64,000 bases of DNA from Phytoactinopolyspora mesophila (GCF_010122465.1 NZ_WLZY01000009.1:1-64000), one strand, 5' to 3'. Numbered from the stretch's first letter, positions 25,398 through 34,373 are shown. Made by a program: numbers and translations. Notes: generated by a model from the letters alone, not told the origin.

Positions 25398-27001
25398 CAG
25401 CCGGCCTCGTGATACCGGTCGAGTGCGTCCTGGTAGATCTCGACCATCCGCTCTAGGCCCATCCGATCCAGCTGATCAAGGTAGGCATCCCATTCCGCCT
25501 CGGCGCCGCCGTCCACGATCCACCGGGCCCGCTGTTGATCGACCAGGTCGAGGATCTCCGTCTCCAGCTGCGAAAGCTCGCTGAGTTCCTCCTCGGTGAA
25601 GAAGACGTCGGGATAGTTCTCCGGCTCGAGATAAGGCGCGTAGTGCTCGTCGAGGTCGGCCAGGCGCTGCTTGGCGCGCTCTTCCGGCTCGACCACGGTC
25701 TCGAAGTCCTCTTCGAGCGTGACCCTCGGACCACCCGGGGCGACGAGCTGGCGGAACTCACCCGGAGTGGTTCCCTCCGGCGGCGGCAGATACTGCAGCT
25801 TGCCGTTCTCGTCCTCCTCGAAAACCTCCCCGATCGGGCCCCAAGCCACCTGCGCCGAAAGGTACGGTTCGTACAACTCATCCACCCAGCGCATGGTCGC
25901 GGCCGGGGCCGGGTTCTCCTTGGTGATGGCAAATGCGTCGCGAGCGTACTCGCCGCCGTTGCTCTGTCCGACGACGCGCCCGGCCGGGCCCTCCAGGGGT
26001 CCCATCAGTACGTAGTCGTCCACCCGGTCGGTTCCGACGACCTCCTCGATCTCCCACCACACGAACGACCCGAGCACCGGGGTACTGGTCTTGCCTTTGG
26101 CCAGGTACTGACTGGCATCCTGAGCGAACGACTCTGGGTCGATCAGGCCGTCGGCGAACCACTCGTGCAGCTCGGCCACGGCGTCCCGGAACTCCGGCTG
26201 CGCCGCCGTGAAGATCACCTCGCCGTCACGGACGATCTTGTGCTGTGGGTTGTCCGGCATCCCGGTCAGCGCACCGAATAGATCACCGATGTCCGCGCAC
26301 CACCAGCCGTCGATGAAACTCAGCGGGATCTCGTCGGAGCTACCCGATCCGTTGGGATCTTCGGTCTTGAACGCGACCAGCGCTTCCCGGTACTCCTCGA
26401 CCGTCGCCGGCACATCCAGGCCGAGTTCGTCGAGCCACGTCTTGTTGATCCCCCAGAAGAACGGCACCGCTCCGATCCCGAGTTCTTCGGCCGCCGGCAA
26501 CGTGTAAATGTGCCCATCGGGAGCGGTCACGGCCTGCCGGATCTCCGGTCGCTTCTCGAAGACCTCCATGAGGTTCGGGGCGTGCTCCTCGATCAAGTCT
26601 TCCAAGGGAATAAGCGTGCCGTTCGCGGCGTAGGTCGCGATGTCGCTGTCGGTGAAACCGGTGTTGTAAAAGGCGTCGGGCAGGTCGCCGCTGGCCAAGA
26701 GTAGGTTCTTGCGCTCCTCGTAGACGTTGTCCGGGACGTTCTCCCAGGTGATCTGGATGTTCGTCCGTTCCTCCAGATCTTGGAGCAGACTCATCTCTTT
26801 ATAGTTGGGCGCCAACGGCGCTTTCGCGCCGGAGAAGCGCAGTTGCAGTGGCTCGTCGACGATGGGCAGACCAGTGGAATTGAATCCGTACTCGTCCGAG
26901 GAATCGTCGCCCAAGGCACTACCCGAATCACCACCACCGCCGCAGGCGGCGGCGACCAGTAAGGTGGGTAGCATCACGAGGGGGTATTTCCTTCTTCTCA
27001 T
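25397..27001 (-). CDS. Large sugar-binding lipoprotein (YtcQ/LipO-like) of CUT1 importer
   Basis: This 534-residue solute-binding protein has the lipoprotein signal PLVMLPTLLVAAACGGGG. Its length and the LQDLEERTNIQITWENVP opening fit the larger binding proteins that work with LplB/LplC-type permeases, which are encoded directly upstream in the operon. A GGAGG site precedes the ATG at 27001. Ligands of this subgroup are often complex plant or microbial oligosaccharides. The three GH32-type genes that follow point to fructooligosaccharides or fructose dianhydrides. Confidence 0.93.
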   Translation of the reverse strand: MRRRKYPLVMLPTLLVAAACGGGGDSGSALGDDSSDEYGFNSTGLPIVDEPLQLRFSGAKAPLAPNYKEMSLLQDLEERTNIQITWENVPDNVYEERKNLLLASGDLPDAFYNTGFTDSDIATYAANGTLIPLEDLIEEHAPNLMEVFEKRPEIRQAVTAPDGHIYTLPAAEELGIGAVPFFWGINKTWLDELGLDVPATVEEYREALVAFKTEDPNGSGSSDEIPLSFIDGWWCADIGDLFGALTGMPDNPQHKIVRDGEVIFTAAQPEFRDAVAELHEWFADGLIDPESFAQDASQYLAKGKTSTPVLGSFVWWEIEEVVGTDRVDDYVLMGPLEGPAGRVVGQSNGGEYARDAFAITKENPAPAATMRWVDELYEPYLSAQVAWGPIGEVFEEDENGKLQYLPPPEGTTPGEFRQLVAPGGPRVTLEEDFETVVEPEERAKQRLADLDEHYAPYLEPENYPDVFFTEEELSELSQLETEILDLVDQQRARWIVDGGAEAEWDAYLDQLDRMGLERMVEIYQDALDRYHEAG

Positions 27002-27014
27002 GGTGTGCCTCCGG

Positions 27015-27932
27015 TCAGTTCTTGACAGCTCCGATGAGCATTCCTTTGGTGAAATACTTCTGCAGGAATGGGAATAGCAGCAGCATGGGCAGGCTGGCGA
27101 AAACGATCATCCCGTATTTGATAAGTTCGGCCACCTTTTGCTGCTCCGCATATGACGCGAGATCGCCGACCAGGTTCCCCGTCGTCGACACTTCGTTCTG
27201 TACGAGGATGTTCCGCAATACGAGCTGGAGTGGGTATTTCGAATCATCGGTGAGGAAGATGAGCGCGTCGAAGAACGCGTTCCAGTTCCACACCATGTGG
27301 ATCATGATCATCACCGCGATGAGCGGCTTCGACATCGGCAACACGATGCGGAAGAAGAATCGCAGGTCCGACGCACCATCCATATGCGCGGCTTCCCGCA
27401 ACGACCCCGGGATGTTCGATTCGAAGTACACCCGCGCGATGATCAGGTTCCATACGGCCACGGCGTTCGGCAGCACCATGGCCCAGATGCTGTCCAGCAT
27501 CCCCAGGTCGCGAACCACCAGGTAACGCGGGATCATCCCACCGTCGTAGAACATCGTGGCGAGGAAGAGCAACATGAACATCGACCGGCCCGGCATGTCC
27601 CGGCGGGACAGTGCATATCCAGCGGTCAGCACCAGGCAGACGCTGATCGTGACGGCCAGCCCGGTGTACAGCAGCGAGTTCATCAGACCGCGCCAGACCG
27701 CGGGATCGGACACGATCCGCTCATACCCGTCGAGGGTGAAACCGGCCGGCGCCAGCCAGACGTTGCCCTCGTACACCTGGTCCGGTTCGCTGACCGAAGC
27801 GATGAGTATGAAGTACAGCGGATAAATGATGGCCACCAGGGCGCCGCCCAGCACCAGCACGGTGACCGCATTGAATAGCGGGTCGGACAGCTTCCGGCGA
27901 AATGACCTCAGGGTGGTGTGTCTCTGTTCCAT
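27015..27932 (-). CDS. CUT1 ABC importer permease (LplC/YtcP-like)
   Basis: This 305-residue permease has six membrane segments and the EAA loop LREAAHMDGASDLRFF. The C-terminal FTKGMLIGAVKN is the typical end of LplC/YtcP-type permeases. It begins at the ATG at 27932, 22 bases after the LplB-like stop, and ends 13 bases before the binding-protein gene. The importer ATPase is not encoded in the operon. Confidence 0.94.
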   Translation of the reverse strand: MEQRHTTLRSFRRKLSDPLFNAVTVLVLGGALVAIIYPLYFILIASVSEPDQVYEGNVWLAPAGFTLDGYERIVSDPAVWRGLMNSLLYTGLAVTISVCLVLTAGYALSRRDMPGRSMFMLLFLATMFYDGGMIPRYLVVRDLGMLDSIWAMVLPNAVAVWNLIIARVYFESNIPGSLREAAHMDGASDLRFFFRIVLPMSKPLIAVMIMIHMVWNWNAFFDALIFLTDDSKYPLQLVLRNILVQNEVSTTGNLVGDLASYAEQQKVAELIKYGMIVFASLPMLLLFPFLQKYFTKGMLIGAVKN

Positions 27933-27953
27933 GACGGAGCTTCCTCCCCTCCG

Positions 27954-28838
27954 CTAGAAAAGGCTCGCCTGGCGAGCGCGCCGGGCGACGTGATTGAAGA
28001 CGAGCAGCAATGTCATGTTGATCAGCGAGTTGAACAATCCGACCGCCGCCGAGAAACTGAATTGCGCCTGAAGTAGTCCCACCTCGTAGACATAGGTCTG
28101 GATGATCTGCGAAGTGTCCTTGTTCAACGGCGTCTGCATGAGCAACGCCTTCTCGAATCCGATATTGAGCAGATTCCCGATGGAGAGAATGAACAGCACG
28201 GAAATCGTGGACGATATCCCCGGCAGGTCTACATGCCGGATCCGTTGCCACCGGGTTGCTCCGTCCATCTTCGCCGCTTCGTGCAGTGACGGGTCGATGG
28301 CAGCAAGCGCCGCGAGGTAGATCACCATCGAGAATCCGGCTTCCTGCCAGAGACTCGAGCCGACGTAGACAGGACGGAACCATTCCGATTCGGCCATGAA
28401 GAAGATCGGATCCCCGCCCATGAACACGATCAGGTTGTTCACGAGGCCCGACCTCGGCGCCAGGAACACGTACAGCATGCCCACGATCACGACGGTGGAA
28501 ATGAAGTTCGGCGCATACAGCACGGTCTGCGCGAACCTCCGGAACCGCCCCAATCGAAGCTGATTGACGATCAGGGCCAGCACGATCGGAACTGGGAAAA
28601 CGACCAGCAGGTTGAACAGCGCGAGCCAGATCGTGTTCGACAGCAGGTCCCAGAACTGGTGCGAGTTGAAGAACCGCTGGAAGTGGGCGAGACCGACCCA
28701 CGGACTATGCAGGAAACCCGCGTCGGCCTGATAGTCCCGGAAGGCGATCTGAACGCCGTACATGGGCCAGTACTTGAAGACGGCGAAATACACCACCGTC
28801 GGCGCCAGCAGCAGGTACAAGTGACGAGCACGCCACAT
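27954..28838 (-). CDS. CUT1 ABC importer permease (LplB/YtePQ-like)
   Basis: This permease of about 294 residues opens with HLYLLLAPTVVYFAVFKYWP and GVQIAFRDYQ, typical of the LplB group, and has the EAA loop HEAAKMDGATRWQRI. The start is uncertain: ATG at 28838 has no good ribosome binding site, while GTG at 28856 has GGAG nine bases upstream; the frame stays open to 29012. It is second in the operon after the LacI gene, with a GC-rich hairpin in the gap. Confidence 0.9.
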   Translation of the reverse strand: MWRARHLYLLLAPTVVYFAVFKYWPMYGVQIAFRDYQADAGFLHSPWVGLAHFQRFFNSHQFWDLLSNTIWLALFNLLVVFPVPIVLALIVNQLRLGRFRRFAQTVLYAPNFISTVVIVGMLYVFLAPRSGLVNNLIVFMGGDPIFFMAESEWFRPVYVGSSLWQEAGFSMVIYLAALAAIDPSLHEAAKMDGATRWQRIRHVDLPGISSTISVLFILSIGNLLNIGFEKALLMQTPLNKDTSQIIQTYVYEVGLLQAQFSFSAAVGLFNSLINMTLLLVFNHVARRARQASLF

Positions 28839-28907
28839 CCGGGCGGCCAGGCCCACCCCACGCCGCTCCACAACGACGCGGGCACCCGGTGGCGCGATCC
28901 CCCCGGC

Positions 28908-28927
28908 CCGGCCCGCTGGCGGGCCGG
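28908..28927 (-). terminator. GC-rich hairpin between lacI and the importer genes
   Basis: A perfect 8-bp GC stem (CCGGCCCG with its complement) around a 4-base loop lies between the regulator stop at 28966 and the permease start. There is no T-run, so it may act as a partial terminator or mRNA processing point that lowers regulator-to-transporter readthrough differences. Confidence 0.4.
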
Positions 28928-28965
28928 CGGGCCGGCGGCGCAGGAGATGTGGTCGCCCAGCCACG

Positions 28966-30060
28966 TCAGCGCCGGCTTCCTGAAGAACGCGCGGGAGTAC
29001 CCGCTGGCGCACCAGTAGCGGAGCCCGGGTAGCCAGAGTGAGGCGGGGCGACGGACTGGCGGATCACGAGCGGACACGGCATCAGCATGTGCCGCTGTTC
29101 GCCCCCGTCTTCCTGCTCTTCAACGCGCGCCAGAACTCGCTTCGCCGCCCAGGAGCCCATGTCGTAGTGCGGCAGGGCCACCGTCGTGAGTTCCGGCTCC
29201 AGCGAGTCGGCGACGTTTTCCTGATCGTCGAAACCGACCACCGACACGTCGCCGGGGATGCTCAGGTCGAGATGCCGGGCCGCCCGGAACACGCCCATCG
29301 CCACGCGGTCACTGAAACAGAACACCGCCGTCGGGCGATCCTGGCGGCTCAGCAAGCGGTGCGCGGTCTCCACGGCCATGCGCGCGTCATTGCCTGGAGC
29401 GCGGACGACTAGCTCCGGGATATACGGCAGCTCGTGGTCCTCCAAAGCCTGGCGGTACCCGGCGAGCCGCTCGTGCACCGCCGGGATGTCCTCGTCAACG
29501 AGGATGAATCCGATCCGGTCGTGCCCCGCCTCGATCAGATGGGTCACCGCAGCTCGCGCACCATTGTGTTCATCCGGCACCACCCAGTCAGCCGCCGGTT
29601 GCTCACCGGCCGGCCTGCCGTCCAGAACGACGAGCGGAAGCTCTTGCGGCACCGTCGGAAGCTCGACGACACGGTGGTACATCGACGCATAGATCAGCGC
29701 ATCGACATCCCGCTGAACCAGCGCCTGGACCGCCGCATCCTCCATGTCGGAGTGCCCACCGGTATCGATCAGCACGAGCAGCGAACCAGCCGCCCATGCT
29801 GCGTCCTGAGCGCCGGCCAGCATGCGTCCCGCGAATGGCGTACTGGCCACGGAGTCCGAGATCAGGCCGATGGTATGGGTTTGGCGCGTCTTGAGACTCC
29901 TGGCGAGAAGGTTTGGTGCGTAGCCGAGCTCCGCGGCGGCTTGCCGAACGCGCTCGCTCACGGTTGCCTTCACCCGTCCCGCGTCTCGTCCGTTCAAGAC
30001 CAGGGAGACCGTTGCCACTGAAACACCGGCTGCCGCCGCCACATCCTTGAGCGTCGCCAC
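28966..30060 (-). CDS. LacI-family regulator of the first fructan operon
   Basis: This 364-residue regulator begins at a GTG with GGAGG eight bases upstream and opens with the helix-turn-helix ATLKDVAAAAGVSVATVSLV, followed by a sugar-binding effector domain (HTIGLISDSVASTPFAG onward). Two tandem AAACG-type palindromes lie 15-42 bases upstream of the start, which predicts autoregulation and control of the whole downstream operon. The C-terminal 20 residues are a Gly/Ser/Ala/Arg-rich tail. The inducer is probably fructose, a fructooligosaccharide or a phosphorylated product; this is inferred. Confidence 0.93.
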   Translation of the reverse strand: MATLKDVAAAAGVSVATVSLVLNGRDAGRVKATVSERVRQAAAELGYAPNLLARSLKTRQTHTIGLISDSVASTPFAGRMLAGAQDAAWAAGSLLVLIDTGGHSDMEDAAVQALVQRDVDALIYASMYHRVVELPTVPQELPLVVLDGRPAGEQPAADWVVPDEHNGARAAVTHLIEAGHDRIGFILVDEDIPAVHERLAGYRQALEDHELPYIPELVVRAPGNDARMAVETAHRLLSRQDRPTAVFCFSDRVAMGVFRAARHLDLSIPGDVSVVGFDDQENVADSLEPELTTVALPHYDMGSWAAKRVLARVEEQEDGGEQRHMLMPCPLVIRQSVAPPHSGYPGSATGAPAGTPARSSGSRR

Positions 30061-30074
30061 CGAACAGACCTCCA

Positions 30075-30102
30075 GTTAAACGATTGACGTTAAACGTTTG
30101 AC
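30075..30102. promoter_or_regulatory. Tandem LacI operators, GTTAAACGWTTGAC
   Basis: Two abutting 14-bp sites, GTTAAACGATTGAC (30075-30088) and GTTAAACGTTTGAC (30089-30102), precede the GTG of the regulator. The second is a near-perfect palindrome with the central CG pair typical of LacI-family operators. They lie over the likely promoter of the seven-gene operon. Confidence 0.8.
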
Positions 30103-30373
30103 GTGAGTCTGCTCGGGAGTTCCGAAGATGTCCAGAGCTGGTCGCCTCCGTTACGGAAGCGTTACCGAACTCGGACGGCCAGATGCTCAGCCACCTGGAG
30201 ACAACCGGGCTGTTTCGTTCACTTGACCGCGAACCGGCCACGATCTTCTCACCGCCCGATTCTTGGATGAGCGTGGAAGATGCTGCCGCCCCGTTGAAGC
30301 GAACATGACTGTTGCTCGCGGCTTCTAGTGCGCCCGCGACGGCCTCAGGGCAGGGTGGCGTGAGCGTCCCGGG

Positions 30374-31765
30374 TCAGGCGGCGCACGGTCGGCCAAGCTT
30401 TCCAGCGGCAGGCCGGCGTCGTATGCCGGGTGCTGACGGGGGTGTTGACATGTACCGGTGTCCGGTGGGTGTGATGGTTTCGACGAGGTGGAGGTCCGGG
30501 TCGACGACGCGGATTCTCCAGCCGGGCAACTCTCGCGTGTAATTGCCGCGCTCACATGTGCCGCGCCCGTTTCCCGGCACGGTAGGACCGCCCTCGGCGT
30601 GCGGCTGGATGTGGTCGATATGGCGGATCGGGGCATCGCAGAAGGCGTCCCGGCAGAGGTGATCCCGGTAGGTCAACAACCGCGCGAGCACCCCGTCGAA
30701 ACGACGCCGGCGCGGGTCACAATCCACCACGACCCCGGTGGCCGGGTCGGTGAACAGACGCCGCAGGAATACCCGCGCCCGCTCGACCGCACCAGGACCG
30801 CTCATGCCGGCGGTCGCGGATTGGCCGGCGCTCCCGTTTGTGTTGGCGGCCGCGGCTTGGTCAGGGTGCTGGTGAGACCGCAATTCGTGGCCTTGCCGGA
30901 TCAGGTCCCGCGCCGTCTCGGCCGGAATGGGCCCGTACCCGACAACATCAGCGGCCTCGTCATCCCCACCGAACAGGCTGGCATCAGTCATCACCAGCCC
31001 CACCTCGGCAGACACAGCATCAGCCACAGCCTGCCCAGTCACCCGCTCGACGAGAGTGTCAGCCATGATCTGCTGCCGCGAACGCCCATCCCCACCAGCA
31101 ACAAGCGCATCAGCATGCCGCCGCAACGACGCAAACGCCGCCACCCCCTGCTCACACGGCAACAACGCCGACAACACCGTCATCGTGTCCGGCGCCGGGC
31201 GCACACTGACTCGGCGATCTTTACGTGCCCGGCCAGCCCGCGCCACCGCCGCCTCCGGATCAGCCTCAATAGCCAACTTCCGGGCCAGGCTCTGGGCACG
31301 CTTCGGCCCCAACCCGACCAACTGCGACGCGAGCTGGTTGTCCACCGCGCGACGACTGTCCGCATCCAGATGGGAAGTCTCGTTCACCACGTGCGTGGCC
31401 ACGAACTCCGACACCTCCCCAGTTCGCAACAGCGCAAACGTCTCCGGCAGACACTCGCGCAACACCCGCGCCCGCGAGAGCTGCCGCGCCGCAGCCGACG
31501 GCGACGTCCTGGTCGCCAACCCGACCTGCTCGGGCACCCCACGCATGGCATGACGCGCCTCGAAGCCCATGGCCTTCTTCGCCTCGGCCTGCGACGCAGC
31601 GAACTGGGCGATCTTCTCCAGTTGAAACGCCGCCGTGGCTGCCTTCAGCCGCTCGGCAGCGGCGATCACGTCCACACACGCCGCGTCGTCGTCCATTGCC
31701 GATGACAGCTCGATCAGCCGGTCAACCATACCGGCGATCTCACCCACTGCCATCTGCTCGTTCAT
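30374..31765 (-). CDS. DUF222/HNH endonuclease-domain protein
   Basis: This 463-residue member of the 13E12-like family starts at the ATG at 31765; the 41 upstream codons in the frame have no ribosome binding site. It has a full DUF222 domain (residues 1 to about 330, with LEKIAQFAASQAEAKKAM and LARKLAIEADPEA) and a C-terminal HNH core: CRDAFCDAPIRHIDHIQPH, then GRGTCERGNYTRE. A SOS-box-like palindrome overlaps the start codon. The family is common and multi-copy in actinomycetes and its biological role is unclear; DNA cleavage is inferred from the HNH motif. Confidence 0.88.
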   Translation of the reverse strand: MNEQMAVGEIAGMVDRLIELSSAMDDDAACVDVIAAAERLKAATAAFQLEKIAQFAASQAEAKKAMGFEARHAMRGVPEQVGLATRTSPSAAARQLSRARVLRECLPETFALLRTGEVSEFVATHVVNETSHLDADSRRAVDNQLASQLVGLGPKRAQSLARKLAIEADPEAAVARAGRARKDRRVSVRPAPDTMTVLSALLPCEQGVAAFASLRRHADALVAGGDGRSRQQIMADTLVERVTGQAVADAVSAEVGLVMTDASLFGGDDEAADVVGYGPIPAETARDLIRQGHELRSHQHPDQAAAANTNGSAGQSATAGMSGPGAVERARVFLRRLFTDPATGVVVDCDPRRRRFDGVLARLLTYRDHLCRDAFCDAPIRHIDHIQPHAEGGPTVPGNGRGTCERGNYTRELPGWRIRVVDPDLHLVETITPTGHRYMSTPPSAPGIRRRPAAGKLGRPCAA

Positions 31766-31773
31766 ACGTTCGA
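31758..31773. promoter_or_regulatory. SOS-box-like (LexA-type) palindrome at the DUF222/HNH start
   Basis: TCGTTCATACGTTCGA matches the actinobacterial LexA consensus TCGAAC-N4-GTTCGA in 10 of 12 fixed positions and overlaps the start codon at 31763-31765. LexA sites before 13E12/DUF222 genes are known in mycobacteria, so SOS control is plausible. Confidence 0.5.
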
Positions 31774-31994
31774 TTCTATCCCGTCCCCCAGCACAACTAC
31801 AATCGAAAATCCACATCTCACCAAGCGCGCGGCGATACCTTGCCTCCGCCCTCGATGGCGCTCGATCAGAGGTGAACGGTGACAGCATTCAGAAGAGTTC
31901 GGCAACGCCGGGCAGACAAGCGAAGTGGCTAGCCAAACACTGCTCGCAGGCCACCGCGATCCGCGAATGGCGGGTTCACTGGACACGCGTCAGG

Positions 31995-32579
31995 TCAGCC
32001 CCGATCCTCCGCAGGCAGCAGCGCGAGCGTGTTCTGAACACCTTGCTCGAGGATTTGATCAGCTAGCTGCTGGTCGGCCAGGGCGCGGGCGAGCTGCAGC
32101 GTCCCGATCATCAACGCGAACGCGGCGATGACCTGCGCACGCACCGACTGCGGATCGCCTGGAGCCAGGCCTGCGGAGATCTCGTCGATGACCCCCAGCG
32201 CACCGTCGGTGAAAGCCTCCTTCGTCGCCTGCGTGCACCGCACGATCTCATCGAGCAGAGCCGCCGACGGGCAGCCGCTCTCGGGACTGTCGCGGTGCTC
32301 CACCGACAGGTACCGGCGCACGAACTCCTCCACCCCGGCACGGCCGGAAGGCGTCGAGTCGAAACTGGCTCGCTGCTCGCGTAACTGGTCGGCAACCACA
32401 TTGGCGACGAGGTCGTCCTTCGAGGCGAAATGCGCATAGAAGGCGCCGTTGGTCAACCCCGCGTCCTTCATGAGCGTGGCAACCCCTGAGCCGTCGATGC
32501 CGTCCTGCTTGAACCGACGGCCGGCCGCTTCGATGATCCGCTGCCTCGTCGCCTGCTTGTGCTCGCTCGTATACCGCAT
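31995..32579 (-). CDS. TetR/AcrR-family repressor
   Basis: This 194-residue repressor starts at the ATG at 32579, with AAAGGG upstream. The N-terminal helix-turn-helix is RQRIIEAAGRRFKQDGIDG through TNGAFYAHFASKDDLV. The rest is a helical ligand domain with an ESGCPSAALLDEI segment seen in regulators of short-chain dehydrogenases. It is divergent from the SDR gene at 32674, and the 95-base gap contains a perfect 14-bp palindrome. It most likely represses itself and the SDR gene and is released by a reactive or lipophilic compound. Confidence 0.92.
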   Translation of the reverse strand: MRYTSEHKQATRQRIIEAAGRRFKQDGIDGSGVATLMKDAGLTNGAFYAHFASKDDLVANVVADQLREQRASFDSTPSGRAGVEEFVRRYLSVEHRDSPESGCPSAALLDEIVRCTQATKEAFTDGALGVIDEISAGLAPGDPQSVRAQVIAAFALMIGTLQLARALADQQLADQILEQGVQNTLALLPAEDRG

Positions 32580-32638
32580 CGCCAACCCTTTCCCTGGCCA
32601 GGAATACATTGGCCCTCGATACCCTTTCACCCTATGAC

Positions 32639-32652
32639 ATTATGATCATAAT
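32639..32652. promoter_or_regulatory. Perfect palindrome in the TetR-SDR divergent promoter
   Basis: ATTATGATCATAAT is a perfect 14-bp palindrome between the two divergent start codons, in an AT-rich patch that must also hold the promoters. It is the natural candidate for the TetR operator. Confidence 0.7.
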
Positions 32653-32673
32653 TCAATCTCAAGGGAGATCAGT

Positions 32674-33489
32674 GTGAAGGCAACGAAACGGGTGGCGCTC
32701 GTCACGGGAGCGTCCTCTGGCATCGGACAGTCGACCGCGCTCGCGCTCATCAAAGCTGGCTTTGAGGTCGTCGGAACCAGCCGGAAGGCTTCAGGAAATA
32801 CGGATCACGACGGCGTGCCGCTCATCGCTCTCGATGTGGGCGACGACGAGTCCGCCAAGGCAGCGGTCCAGCAGATGATCGACCGATTCGGACGGCTCGA
32901 CGTCCTGGTCAACAACGCCGGCATCGGCTCGACGGGCGCCGCCGAGGAGCGCTCCCTTGCCGAGGACGAGCGCGTCTTCAACATCAACGTCTTCGGACCC
33001 ATCCGCATGGCCAAGGCCGCTTTGCCGCACATGCGCGCCCAAGGCAACGGCCGCATCATCAACATCTCGTCCGTTCTCGGAATCATCCCTGCTCCCTACA
33101 TGGCCGCGTATGCCGCCTCCAAGCACGCGATCGAGGGCTACACCGAATCCTTGGACCACGAGATCCGCGAATTCGGCGTCCGCGCGCTCATCGTCCAGCC
33201 CGCTTACACCAAGACCTCGTTCGAGGCCAATGCCCTCCCACCCGAGGCACCCCTGCCGCTCTACGCGGAGCGGCGGAAGGTCCTCGACGGAGTCATGGCG
33301 GAGGCGATCCAGATCGGCGACGACCCCGCAATCGTGGGCGAGGTCGTCGCCACGGCGGCAACCGATGCGAAGCCGAAACTGCGCTACACCGCCGGCCCGA
33401 CGGCCAGACGCGTCAGCAAACTGCGCCGCTTCGCACCCGCAGGAGCCTTCGACAAACAGATCCGCAAGCTCAACCGCATCCGAAGCTAG
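32674..33489 (+). CDS. Short-chain dehydrogenase/reductase
   Basis: This 271-residue SDR starts at a GTG preceded by AAGGGAGA. It has the cofactor motif TGASSGIGQSTALAL, the NNAG motif (VLVNNAGIG), the Ser of INISSVLG and the catalytic YAASK. The residues after the second beta strand (GTSRKAS) suit NADP(H). Its C-terminal helix-rich part resembles classical SDRs acting on aldehydes, ketones or sterol-like compounds. It is controlled with the divergent TetR gene. Substrate unknown. Confidence 0.93.
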   Translation: MKATKRVALVTGASSGIGQSTALALIKAGFEVVGTSRKASGNTDHDGVPLIALDVGDDESAKAAVQQMIDRFGRLDVLVNNAGIGSTGAAEERSLAEDERVFNINVFGPIRMAKAALPHMRAQGNGRIINISSVLGIIPAPYMAAYAASKHAIEGYTESLDHEIREFGVRALIVQPAYTKTSFEANALPPEAPLPLYAERRKVLDGVMAEAIQIGDDPAIVGEVVATAATDAKPKLRYTAGPTARRVSKLRRFAPAGAFDKQIRKLNRIRS

Positions 33490-33497
33490 TTAGTGTC

Positions 33498-33938
33498 CTA
33501 GTTCCAGTTGTCGATCTTGACATCATTCGGCGCGGGGGCGCCTTTTCCAGTTTCCACCAGATTTTTCAGGCTCATCAGGAAGGTCGCCCACTTGGTGCTG
33601 CAGTGATGCATAAACTCCACCGGCTCCTTCCAGCCTTCATGACGGAACAGCACGATGGTGAAGCCGTCTTCCCGGGAGAGCTCGAATCGGACCCGCGTGC
33701 CGATCCACTCGTCCGGGCCATCGATGACCTCCCAGAGCACGAGTTCGCCGGGCCGGACGTCCAGAACCTTCATGTCGAACCCGCCGGCCTCAAACCGGAA
33801 CCGAAGCACTCCACCAACGTCGCCGTCACCCTCCGTCTCTTCCGTCCACCAGCTCGCCAGCCCGTCAACCGTGGTTAGGGCGGCGTAGACGTCCTCGGGA
33901 GGAGACGTCACTCCGATCCTGTGCAGGATGTCTACCAT
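33498..33938 (-). CDS. SRPBCC (AHSA1/START-like) domain protein
   Basis: This 146-residue protein opens VDILHRIGVTSPPEDVYAAL and continues TTVDGLASWWTEETEG, the standard start of the SRPBCC/AHSA1 fold, a helix-grip cavity for a hydrophobic ligand. It is the third gene of an SRPBCC-ArsR-SRPBCC unit, 96 bases after the ArsR stop. Such pairs of AHSA1-like proteins and ArsR regulators are frequent in actinomycetes, with unknown physiological ligands. Confidence 0.88.
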   Translation of the reverse strand: MVDILHRIGVTSPPEDVYAALTTVDGLASWWTEETEGDGDVGGVLRFRFEAGGFDMKVLDVRPGELVLWEVIDGPDEWIGTRVRFELSREDGFTIVLFRHEGWKEPVEFMHHCSTKWATFLMSLKNLVETGKGAPAPNDVKIDNWN

Positions 33939-34034
33939 TTCGATGCCTCTTCTCTCGTGCGCCCGCCCGCGTTCGGGCAGGGTTGATCGGCACAGCCACG
34001 GATGTGGCGGCGTTCTTGCGTGAAGCCCGGCGGT

Positions 34035-34373
34035 TCAGCTCTGCTGGCGACGCTGGATCGTTTCCGCGATCCGCTTGATGCGCCGCAGCCGCGCGTCCCA
34101 GGTGGCCCCAACCGACGACAGTTGCGCCACCGCACGGGCAAGCTGCGCCTCGTCCACCTCGTAGAGACGCTCGCGTCCGGACGGCGTGACCTGGACCAGT
34201 CCGGCCCGATCAAGCACACCGAGGTGCTTCGCGACCGCCTGCCGGGTAACCGGCAATTGCTCGCTCAGCGTGGTCGCCGTGCCGCCGCCGTCGATCAGCA
34301 GCAGATCGAGCATCCGCCGGCGAGTGGGGTCGCCCACCGCCGACCAAAGCTCGTCGTCAACAGCCACACTCAT
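34035..34373 (-). CDS. ArsR-family transcriptional regulator
   Basis: This 112-residue winged helix-turn-helix protein opens with LWSAVGDPTRRRMLDLLLI and has the recognition helix segment PVTRQAVAKHLGVLDRAGLV. It lacks the metal-binding cysteines of ArsR/SmtB sensors, so it belongs to the non-metal group that travels with SRPBCC genes. The ATG overlaps the stop of the upstream SRPBCC gene (ATGA). Two CGCAACC-N3-GGTTGCG palindromes before the operon are its likely binding sites, giving autoregulation. Confidence 0.93.
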   Translation of the reverse strand: MSVAVDDELWSAVGDPTRRRMLDLLLIDGGGTATTLSEQLPVTRQAVAKHLGVLDRAGLVQVTPSGRERLYEVDEAQLARAVAQLSSVGATWDARLRRIKRIAETIQRRQQS

